A DNA stretch of 12,173 bases, from the NCBI GenBank assembly GCA_045605745.1, contig JAZUQN010000217.1, positions 1 to 12,173 of the forward strand, read 5' to 3'. Source of the stretch: SIG710 sp045605745. Lineage in GTDB: Bacteria; Bacillota; Clostridia; Oscillospirales; CAG-272. Positions 6,308 to 12,173 of the stretch are shown here, piece by piece. The stretch's first letter is position 1; the number at the start of each line of letters is the position of its first letter. The notes under the pieces were generated by a model. It was not told the origin of the DNA, did no database searches, and saw nothing but the letters and a program-made list of their open reading frames with translations. The translations under genes were made by a program, and so were the position numbers.

Positions 6308-7067
6308 ATAATGATTTTTTCTTTATCTGCGCATATGCTCTTGGATATTTTTCGGGCGTCTTTCCTGTTTTTTTGATCACAATTAGATTTCTTTCGGCAT
6401 CCTTTTCGTCTCCCAAGGTTTTATCCATAAGAAACATCTTGTTTATTGTTTCTATTTTTCCGCCAAGCTTTTTTATTCCTTCTGATGCTAAATTAAGCTC
6501 ATCATCGGCTGTTTTTGCTTTTAAAGCAACAAAATATCCGCCAATCTTTACAAAAGGAAGGCAAAGCTCGGATAATATAGGCAGAGACGCCACGGCCCTT
6601 GCGCAAACATAATCAAACTTTTCTCTGTAGTTTTTATCTCTATCAGAAAAAGAAGAAAGGTCTTCGGCTCTTCCGCTTATGGCCTTTAAATTTTTAAGAT
6701 TAAGCTTTTCTGCAGTTTCATTAACATAGTTAACTTTTTTTGAGGTACTGTCTATTCCGATGATATTAAGATCAGGTCTTACTATTGCTAACGGAAAGGA
6801 TGGAAATCCGCCTCCGCATCCGATGTCACAAACCTTTGAATTTTCTTTTATGCAAACCGAAAGCATGAGAAGCGAATCAGCATAATGTCTGGCTATAATA
6901 GAATCAACATCGGTTATTGCCGTTATATTCATTTTTTCATTAGTCTCAAGCATTATCTGTGTTAGATTATAAAATTTTTCTAAAATTTCATCATTTAAAT
7001 ATTCTTCCAGTCTGTTTTCTCGGAAAATATCTAAAACTTTGCCAAAAAAAATTTCTTTTTCCTTCAT
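6306..7067 (-). CDS. rsmG: 16S rRNA (guanine527-N7)-methyltransferase RsmG
   Basis: RsmG (GidB) places the m7G527 mark (E. coli numbering) on 16S rRNA using S-adenosylmethionine. The 253-residue protein has NITAI (47-51), RHYADSLL (60-67), the SAM-binding DIGCGGGFPSFPLA (81-94), the acidic IGID at 103-106, GRAED (132-136) and CARAVASLPIL further on. It is complete and close to the family length of about 240. The ATG at 7065-7067 has only a weak AGGG about 11 bases upstream, so the start is less certain than the identity. It follows mnmG by 102 bp, the order found in many bacteria. No clear promoter lies in the gap, so it may be read from the rarA promoter. Loss of this mark is known to give low-level streptomycin resistance in several species. 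Confidence 0.96.
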   Translation of the reverse strand: MKEKEIFFGKVLDIFRENRLEEYLNDEILEKFYNLTQIMLETNEKMNITAITDVDSIIARHYADSLLMLSVCIKENSKVCDIGCGGGFPSFPLAIVRPDLNIIGIDSTSKKVNYVNETAEKLNLKNLKAISGRAEDLSSFSDRDKNYREKFDYVCARAVASLPILSELCLPFVKIGGYFVALKAKTADDELNLASEGIKKLGGKIETINKMFLMDKTLGDEKDAERNLIVIKKTGKTPEKYPRAYAQIKKKSL

Positions 7068-7093
7068 ATAATTATATACCCTAAGTTTTTATC

Positions 7094-7117
7094 ATATTTT
7101 TATTCAAATAAAAATAT
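7094..7117. repeat. A/T-only 11-bp inverted repeat between mnmG and rsmG
   Basis: ATATTTTTATT (7094-7104) is perfectly inverted at 7107-7117 with a 2-bp centre. It has no G-C pair and no U-tract follows on the minus strand, so it is unlikely to terminate mnmG transcription. Confidence 0.5.
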
Positions 7118-7169
7118 TTATATCATATAGTGATAGCTTTTTTAAAATTCTATTTAAAATAAGAAAAGG

Positions 7170-9104
7170 TTATTTTAAGCCAAGATAAATCAGCAAAACA
7201 GAAATATCAGCCGGGCTGACTCCGCTTATTCTCGATGCCTGACCAATAGTCATTGGTCGGAGCTTTGTCAGCTTTTGCATAGCTTCTATTCTGAGTCCTT
7301 TGATCTCCGAATAATCCAAATCACTTGGAATGATCTTTTCTTCAAGAGACTCATGTCTGCGAACCTCAGCTATCTGCTTTTTTATATATCCTTCATATTT
7401 AACCGAAACCGATACTGTTGTTGTAACCGACAATGGCAAAGGCTTTCTTTCTCTATCGATAGAGGAAAGTCCTTCATATGTCACAGCAGGGCGGCGAAGA
7501 AGATCGGATAGCGAAACGCCACTGTGTACCGGTGTTTCTCCAATGCTCTCCAGATATTTATTTGCATAAATAGGTGAAAGATTTGTGTGTTCAAGGCGAT
7601 ATATCTCATCCTCTATCATCTTCTTTTTAACAAGAAATTTTGCATAATTTTCCTGTGTAACAAGACCGCATTTATAGCCTATTTCGGTAAGCCTGAGATC
7701 TGCATTATCCTGTCTTAGAAGCAATCGGTATTCAGATCTTGATGTCATCATTCTGTAAGGCTCGTTTGTGCCCTTTGTAACAAGATCGTCAACAAGTGTT
7801 CCTATATAAGAGCCGCTTCTTTTAAGTATAAGCGGTTCGAGCCCTCTTATTTTCAGAGAAGCATTAAGACCGGCAAGAAGTCCCTGCGCCGCAGCCTCCT
7901 CATATCCCGATGTTCCGTTAAACTGTCCTGCTCCATAAAGACCGCTAACCTTTTTAAATTCAAGGGTTGGGTAAAGTCCGAGAGGATCACAGCAATCATA
8001 TTCAATAGCATATGCATACCGCATTATTTCCGCTTTTTCAAAGCCCGGCAGTGAGCGGAGCATTTTATATTGAACATCTGTTGGCATTGAGGTTGAAAAG
8101 CCCTGTATATACATCTCCTCATTGTTTTCACCCATAGGCTCAACAAAAAGCTGATGTCTTTCTTTGTCTGCAAAACGGACGATCTTATCCTCAATTGAAG
8201 GACAATAGCGAGGTCCTGTTCCGTGTATCTGACCCGAATACATTGCACTTCGATTTATATTTTCTCTGATTATATTATGTGTTTTTTCGGATGTATAAAC
8301 TATGTGACAAGGAATTTGTTTTATAGAGGAAAGCTCATCCTCTCCTGTTCTCTCAGAATATGGAATTATAGGCTCTTCTCCATTTTGAATTTCAAGAGAG
8401 GAAAGGTCGATAGTGCTCCTTTTAACTCTTGCGGGAGTGCCTGTCTTAAATCTCATAAGCTTGATATCATGCTGTCTCAGCGATTCTGAAAGTCCTTTTG
8501 AAGGGAGAAGCGAATCAGGGCCGGATTCATAATTATTTTGACCGACGAAAATTCGGCTCTCAAGATATGTACCGGAGCAAATTATTGCCGCCTCTGTTTT
8601 CCAAATTTCGCCGAGATGAGTTTTAACACCTATAAGCTTTTTAATTTCATTACCCTGTTCATTCAAGGCTTTTTCTGTTATTATATCTGTTATTTCAGCT
8701 TGAATAAGACGAAGATTATCGGTTGTTTCAAGGGTGTGCTTCATTATTGCCTGATATTTTTTTCTGTCAGCCTGTATGCGTTTTGAATGAACAGCTGCAC
8801 CCTTTCCGAGATTAAGAGTTCTGCTTTGAATAGTGACAAGATCGGCGGCTCTGCCCATTTCACCTCCAAGAGCATCTATTTCATAAACAAGATGTCCCTT
8901 TCCCGTTCCGCCAATAGAAGGATTACAAGGCATATTTGCGACAGAATCGAGAGACATTGTGAAAAGAACTGTGTCAATTCCCGTTCTTGCACAGGCAAGG
9001 GCGGCTTCAATTCCCGCATGACCTGCCCCAATAACTACAACAGAGGCATGATTTTCTCCTGTTTCATTTACAGCAGAATAGTTTTCTTTTTTATTTTCTA
9101 TCAT
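7170..9104 (-). CDS. mnmG: tRNA uridine-5-carboxymethylaminomethyl modification enzyme MnmG
   Basis: MnmG (GidA) is the FAD- and NADH-binding partner of MnmE. Together they modify the wobble uridine (U34) of several tRNAs in the cytoplasm. The 644 residues match the usual 620-650. The dinucleotide fold VVVIGAGHAGIEAALACARTG begins at about 22, and PCNPSIGG lies at 59-66. Further on are CSGTYLESRIFVG, RYCPSIEDKI, YGAGQFNGTSGYEEAAAQG and EPYRMMTSRSEYRLLLRQDNADLRL. The C-terminal helical domain that contacts MnmE and tRNA is complete, ending in PADISVLLIYLGLK. The N-terminus has about 20 residues before the FAD fold, and the ATG has only a poor GCGAG ribosome site. It lies 40 bp after rarA and upstream of rsmG. 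mnmE, its usual neighbour, is absent from this window and must be elsewhere. Confidence 0.98.
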   Translation of the reverse strand: MIENKKENYSAVNETGENHASVVVIGAGHAGIEAALACARTGIDTVLFTMSLDSVANMPCNPSIGGTGKGHLVYEIDALGGEMGRAADLVTIQSRTLNLGKGAAVHSKRIQADRKKYQAIMKHTLETTDNLRLIQAEITDIITEKALNEQGNEIKKLIGVKTHLGEIWKTEAAIICSGTYLESRIFVGQNNYESGPDSLLPSKGLSESLRQHDIKLMRFKTGTPARVKRSTIDLSSLEIQNGEEPIIPYSERTGEDELSSIKQIPCHIVYTSEKTHNIIRENINRSAMYSGQIHGTGPRYCPSIEDKIVRFADKERHQLFVEPMGENNEEMYIQGFSTSMPTDVQYKMLRSLPGFEKAEIMRYAYAIEYDCCDPLGLYPTLEFKKVSGLYGAGQFNGTSGYEEAAAQGLLAGLNASLKIRGLEPLILKRSGSYIGTLVDDLVTKGTNEPYRMMTSRSEYRLLLRQDNADLRLTEIGYKCGLVTQENYAKFLVKKKMIEDEIYRLEHTNLSPIYANKYLESIGETPVHSGVSLSDLLRRPAVTYEGLSSIDRERKPLPLSVTTTVSVSVKYEGYIKKQIAEVRRHESLEEKIIPSDLDYSEIKGLRIEAMQKLTKLRPMTIGQASRISGVSPADISVLLIYLGLK

Positions 9105-9144
9105 TTATTTTTCTCGCTTACTTTATAAGACAAATTTTGCTTTT

Positions 9145-10383
9145 TTATTTTTTATCAGGCTTATATTTTGCACTGCCAATACTGTCAGCATATAAAAATG
9201 CAGCCATCTCATTTTTATTATCGCCAAAGCGATAATATATGTTGTTTTTAATATCATCCGGCAGATATTGCTGACCAATATAATGATCCTTATAATCGTG
9301 TGGATACTTATATCCTTTAAAAAGCGGACTTCTTAAATGTGGCGGACACTCAACTCCAAAACCTTTTTTAACATCCTCATCAGCAGCGGCAAGAGCCACA
9401 TATGCAGAATTGGATTTTGGGGATGTTGCAAGCATTATTGCAGCATTTATAATAGGTATCCTTGCCTCAGGAAAACCAAGCTCTTTTGCAGATTCACAGC
9501 AAGCTCTTGTAATAACGGCTGCCATAGGATAAGCAAGCCCTATATCCTCGCTTGCGATAACCTGAAGTCTTCTGCAAAGAGAAATAAGCTCACCCATTTC
9601 GCACAGCTTTGCAACATAGAAAGCGGTTGCATCAGGATCCGAACCTCTTATCGATTTTTGAAGGCAGGAAAGCAGATCATAATGAGTGTCATCATTAAAG
9701 CTTCCGCTAATAGGATTGAATGTATCAACATCGCTTTTTTCTATAGCTTTATCTGCGGCATAGTATGCATTTTCAAGGACAACTATTGCGTGTCTAACAT
9801 CTCCCTTACAAATTTTTGCAATATATAAAAGTGTTTCATCTGTAGCAGTTTTGTTTTCATTTTCGTTTTTATTAAGATATTCAAAAGCTCTTCTGAGTGC
9901 CTTTGCACATTCATTTGCAGTTACAGGCTTAAATTCAAAAAGAGATGATCTTGAAATTATAGCGTTGTAAACATAAAAATGAGGATTTTCGGTTGTTGAT
10001 GCAATGAGAGTTATTCTTCCGTCCTCTATATATTCGAGAAGGGATTGCTGCTGTTTTTTGTTAAAATACTGTATTTCATCTAGATAAAGCAGTATTCCGC
10101 CACTTCCAAAAATGTTATTTGTTTGATTTGCAATATCCTTAACATCCTGAAGTGATGCCGTTGTTGCATTAAGGCGATGAAAAATCATTCCGCTTTTTTC
10201 TGCAATTATAGAAGCGGCTGTTGTTTTTCCGGTACCCGGAGGGCCGAAAAAAATCATATTATTTATGCGACCTTTTTCAACCATTTTTCTCACAACACCA
10301 CGTTCACCGAAAAGATGAGACTGTCCAACTATATCATCAAAGCTCTTAGGACGCAGAATGTCTGCAAGCTGTGTATTACGCAT
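9145..10383 (-). CDS. rarA: Replication-associated recombination ATPase RarA (MgsA)
   Basis: RarA is a clamp-loader-like AAA+ ATPase that acts at stalled or gapped forks and interacts with SSB. The 412 residues hold an N-terminal RPKSFDDIVGQ (11-21), Walker A GPPGTGKTT (47-55), Walker B LLYLDEIQ (98-105) with FNKKQQQSLL, sensor ASTTENP (128-134) and the arginine-finger SRSS (144-147). The family-specific C-terminus has KSIRGSDPDA (243-252), IASEDIGLA (276-284), SPKSNSAY (321-328) and YKYPHDY (358-364). AAGGAGG at 10391-10397 supports the start. The gene is divergent from dnaA, with a strong promoter, and probably leads a rarA-mnmG-rsmG run. It is intact and has the normal length. This is not the common neighbour of dnaA in Firmicutes. 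Confidence 0.96.
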   Translation of the reverse strand: MRNTQLADILRPKSFDDIVGQSHLFGERGVVRKMVEKGRINNMIFFGPPGTGKTTAASIIAEKSGMIFHRLNATTASLQDVKDIANQTNNIFGSGGILLYLDEIQYFNKKQQQSLLEYIEDGRITLIASTTENPHFYVYNAIISRSSLFEFKPVTANECAKALRRAFEYLNKNENENKTATDETLLYIAKICKGDVRHAIVVLENAYYAADKAIEKSDVDTFNPISGSFNDDTHYDLLSCLQKSIRGSDPDATAFYVAKLCEMGELISLCRRLQVIASEDIGLAYPMAAVITRACCESAKELGFPEARIPIINAAIMLATSPKSNSAYVALAAADEDVKKGFGVECPPHLRSPLFKGYKYPHDYKDHYIGQQYLPDDIKNNIYYRFGDNKNEMAAFLYADSIGSAKYKPDKK

Positions 10384-10415
10384 TTTCCATCCTCCTTATA
10401 AAATAAATACACTAC

Positions 10416-10444
10416 ATTATAACAAAAATTTCACCATATGTAAA
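10416..10444 (-). promoter_or_regulatory. Sigma-A type promoter for rarA
   Basis: On the minus strand TTTACA (10439-10444) is one base from the consensus -35, and TATAAT (10416-10421) is perfect. The spacer is 17 bp and a TG lies one base before the -10. The ATGGTGAAA copy on this strand (10429-10437) lies inside the spacer. Confidence 0.85.
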
Positions 10445-10528
10445 GAGGTTATTTTATTTTATTAACAAATTGTAAAAAATAAAAATATTTTTATAATTTT
10501 TTAATAATAAATAATAAACATGGTGAAA
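10429..10528. repeat. Inverted 9-bp pair in the rarA/dnaA promoter region
   Basis: TTTCACCAT at 10429-10437 is repeated as its reverse complement ATGGTGAAA at 10520-10528, with 82 bp between them. One copy overlaps the rarA promoter spacer and the other lies about 17 bp before the dnaA -35. They could be paired operators, or weak DnaA sites since the second continues as GGTGAAAAA. In an A/T-rich region a chance match is possible. Confidence 0.45.
10459..10467 (+). promoter_or_regulatory. Possible DnaA box upstream of dnaA
   Basis: TTATTAACA differs from TTATNCACA at one base. It is the best DnaA-box match in the 233-bp rarA/dnaA gap, but the sequence is A/T-rich and a single site carries little weight. 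Confidence 0.3.
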
Positions 10529-10544
10529 AACGCTTTTTTCGCAC

Positions 10545-10573
10545 TTGCAATAAATATAATAATATGTTATAAT
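10545..10573 (+). promoter_or_regulatory. Sigma-A type promoter for dnaA
   Basis: TTGCAA (10545-10550) and a perfect TATAAT (10568-10573) are 17 bp apart, with TG one base before the -10. Transcription would start near 10580 and give a leader of about 37 nt. Repeated TATA-like sequence downstream could allow secondary starts. Confidence 0.8.
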
Positions 10574-10616
10574 ATATATAATTTATAATATAGATTTTAT
10601 AATTTGGAGAATATAT

Positions 10617-12005
10617 ATGCATAATTTTGAGGATATCATAAAAATTTGGGAAGAAGTTAAAATATCCTTTGTCGATAATTTTAATTTTGCGCCCTCAACC
10701 GTTGATCTTTGGTTTGGCGAGCTTCAAATAGAAAAATTTGAAAACAAAAAAATAACCTTTCTCTGCGGTTCTAAATATAAAACCTCTATAATAAACGACA
10801 AATATCTTGGCACCATTGCCGATGGCTTTGATGAATATCTTGGCTATAAGCCGGATGTCAGCGTTTTTTATAAGAGCAGAGAAACGGGAGAGGTATTCAG
10901 AGACGGCATTAGCTTAAGAGAGGAAAACGATAAAAAACAAAACGGCTCATCTCTGCCAACCTTTAATTTTGAATATACCTTTGAAAACTTTATTGAAGGA
11001 AGCTCAAATACTTTTGCAAGAGCAGCCTGCTGGGCGGTTGCAAAAAATGTTGTTGAAGCAGAGGAGGGAAGCACTGCCTCTCAATATAATCCCTTGTTTC
11101 TTTATGGCCCAAGCGGCATAGGTAAAACTCACCTTATGTATGCTATCACAAACAAGATACGCAGAGAAAAGCCAAATGCAAACATAATCTACATAAAAGG
11201 CGAGGATTTCACAAATGACATGATAGACAGCCTTTCAAGGCAGTCCATGCCTCAATTCCGTGAAAAATACCGTCAGTGCGACATTCTTATGATAGATGAT
11301 ATTCAGTTTATTGCAAGCAAGGTTGCAACGCAGGAGGAGTTTTTTCACACCTTTAACGCCCTTTATGAAAACGAAAAGCAGATAATTATGACCTCAGACC
11401 GTCCGCCAAGAGAAATTTCAGATCTTGAAAAGCGTCTTGTGGGCAGATTTGAAATGGGACTTCTTGCGGATATCCAGCCGCCGGATCTTGAGCTTAGAAT
11501 TGCCATCATAAAAAAGAAGGCTGAGCAAGGAAAGGTCACAATTCCCGACGAGGTACTGACATTTCTTGCTGAAAACCTCAGATCTAATATCAGACAGATA
11601 GAGGGAGCAATTAAAAAGCTCAGTGCACTCAGCTTTCTTTCCGGAAAGCAGGTCACAATAGAGCTTGCAAAAAATCTTCTTCATGAGCTTCTCGGAGGAG
11701 CAGAGCCTGTCAACGTAACGGTTGATAAAATTTTTCTTTGTGTCTATAAAAAATATGGCTTCAAAAAGGAAGAGCTGACCGGCACAAAGAGAACAAAGGA
11801 ACTTGCCCTTGCAAGACATATATCAATTTATCTCATAAGAAATATAACAGAAATGTCCCTGCCCAACATAGGAAAAATATTTAACAGAGACCATTCAACG
11901 GTTCTTGCTTCTCTTGAAAACATTGAAAACAGAATGCTAAAGGATAATATGTTTTCTATCGAAATGAATGAGCTGTTAAAGGAAGTTGAAAATATGGGAA
12001 ATTAA
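10617..12005 (+). CDS. dnaA: Chromosomal replication initiator protein DnaA
   Basis: DnaA binds DnaA boxes at oriC and uses ATP-dependent assembly to melt the adjacent A/T-rich element. The 462 residues are full length. Domain I covers about 1-85 and a short polar linker about 86-113. The AAA+ core has Walker A GPSGIGKTH (164-172), Walker B LMIDDIQF (224-231), sensor 1 MTSDRPP (258-264), the GRFEMGL segment (277-283) and sensor 2 RQIEGAI (326-332). Domain IV runs from about 365 with KRTKELALARHIS (391-403) and the DNA-reading FNRDHSTV (422-429). Many homologues have FGGRDHTTV here, so this copy is one residue shorter. The ATG is preceded by GGAGA with 6-bp spacing. The gene has its own promoter and points into the A/T-rich region at the right edge. 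Confidence 0.99.
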   Translation: MHNFEDIIKIWEEVKISFVDNFNFAPSTVDLWFGELQIEKFENKKITFLCGSKYKTSIINDKYLGTIADGFDEYLGYKPDVSVFYKSRETGEVFRDGISLREENDKKQNGSSLPTFNFEYTFENFIEGSSNTFARAACWAVAKNVVEAEEGSTASQYNPLFLYGPSGIGKTHLMYAITNKIRREKPNANIIYIKGEDFTNDMIDSLSRQSMPQFREKYRQCDILMIDDIQFIASKVATQEEFFHTFNALYENEKQIIMTSDRPPREISDLEKRLVGRFEMGLLADIQPPDLELRIAIIKKKAEQGKVTIPDEVLTFLAENLRSNIRQIEGAIKKLSALSFLSGKQVTIELAKNLLHELLGGAEPVNVTVDKIFLCVYKKYGFKKEELTGTKRTKELALARHISIYLIRNITEMSLPNIGKIFNRDHSTVLASLENIENRMLKDNMFSIEMNELLKEVENMGN

Positions 12006-12075
12006 TGCTTTCAACAGAATTATAACAGCTTTAAAAAAATATTTTCAACAATTTCTCTTATTTTTTTAACATAGC

Positions 12076-12084
12076 TGTGGAAAA
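12076..12084 (-). promoter_or_regulatory. DnaA-box-like site 1
   Basis: On the minus strand it reads TTTTCCACA, one base (A3 to T) from TTATNCACA. It lies 71 bp after the dnaA stop. Confidence 0.6.
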
Positions 12085-12095
12085 CTTTTTAAAAA

Positions 12096-12104
12096 TGTGA
12101 AAAA
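12096..12104 (-). promoter_or_regulatory. DnaA-box-like site 2
   Basis: On the minus strand it reads TTTTTCACA, with the same A3 to T change as site 1. It has the same orientation and is 20 bp away, about two helical turns. Confidence 0.5.
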
Positions 12105-12173
12105 AATGTTTAAATATTTTTTTTAATAATAAAAATTGTTTTTATTAAAAGAGGTTTAGTTGTTTAAAATTTT

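Larger units (their letters stand above)
12006..12173. other. Probable left part of oriC (cut by window edge)
   Basis: The 168 bp after dnaA are almost all A/T, with no gene. Two DnaA-box-like sites lie at 12076-12084 and 12096-12104. Weaker TTTTCAACA (12042-12050) and CTTTCAACA (12008-12016) lie in the other orientation. Beyond the boxes are long A/T runs and an A/T inverted repeat (12128-12135 with 12139-12146) that could be the unwinding element. In many Firmicutes oriC lies between dnaA and dnaN; dnaN is outside this window. Confidence 0.65.

Noticed and set aside
8899..8905. TTTCCCG half of a possible Noc-binding site
   Set aside because: Only half of the palindrome is present, within mnmG coding sequence.
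9299..9307. DnaA-box-like TGTGGATAC
   Set aside because: A single one-mismatch site inside the rarA coding region, with no cluster around it; TTATCCATA in rsmG (6421-6429) is rejected for the same reason.
10376..10390. Four-codon frame (ATG at 10388-10390) overlapping the rarA start
   Set aside because: The ribosome site directly abuts this ATG with no spacer, so it should not be used; the rarA ATG has correct spacing.
12128..12146. A/T hairpin after dnaA considered as a terminator
   Set aside because: It has no G-C pair and is better explained as part of the A/T-rich origin sequence.

Overview
This window is the replication-origin neighbourhood of a low-GC, AT-rich Gram-positive bacterium, most likely a member of the class Clostridia. 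The evidence is the gene set (dnaA, rarA, mnmG, rsmG, noc, parA, parB, serS), ParA and ParB sequences close to Bacillus Soj and Spo0J, purine-rich Shine-Dalgarno sites and sigma-A type promoters. I cannot place it to genus from sequence alone. It is conserved chromosomal core, not an obvious mobile or defence region.

Layout, left to right. Positions 1-200 hold a long imperfect inverted repeat (17-135) and a bidirectional terminator (157-198). A leftward five-gene run follows, in transcription order parA (4068-4829), parB (3154-4053), serS (1846-3117), a two-helix membrane protein of unknown function (1087-1788) and a membrane-anchored MORN-repeat protein (197-1060). The gaps are short and no convincing terminator lies inside the run, so it looks like one operon driven by a strong promoter at 4862-4890. 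A 344-bp divergent control region separates parA from noc (5174-6217, rightward). Two parS-like sites and a bidirectional terminator lie between the convergent ends of noc and rsmG. A second leftward run is rarA (9145-10383), mnmG (7170-9104) and rsmG (6306-7067), with a promoter at 10416-10444. dnaA (10617-12005) points right from its own promoter. The last 168 bp are strongly A/T-rich, carry DnaA-box-like sites and are probably the left part of oriC.

How it works together. DnaA opens the origin. ParB loads at parS, spreads and, with ParA, organises the origin region for segregation. The Noc-like ParB paralogue is expected to link chromosome position to division-site choice. RarA acts at stalled forks. 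MnmG and RsmG modify tRNA and 16S rRNA, and SerRS charges tRNA-Ser. If replication starts near dnaA, the leftward genes and dnaA are co-directional with their forks and noc is the only head-on gene.

The most unusual points are the lone inversion of noc inside the usual mnmG-rsmG-noc-parA-parB order, the parS pair placed directly after its stop codon, rarA where many Firmicutes have rpmH-rnpA-yidC-jag-mnmE next to dnaA, DnaA-box-like sites that share one departure from the consensus, and the 119-bp inverted repeat at the left edge. I see no convincing wholly new multi-gene system.
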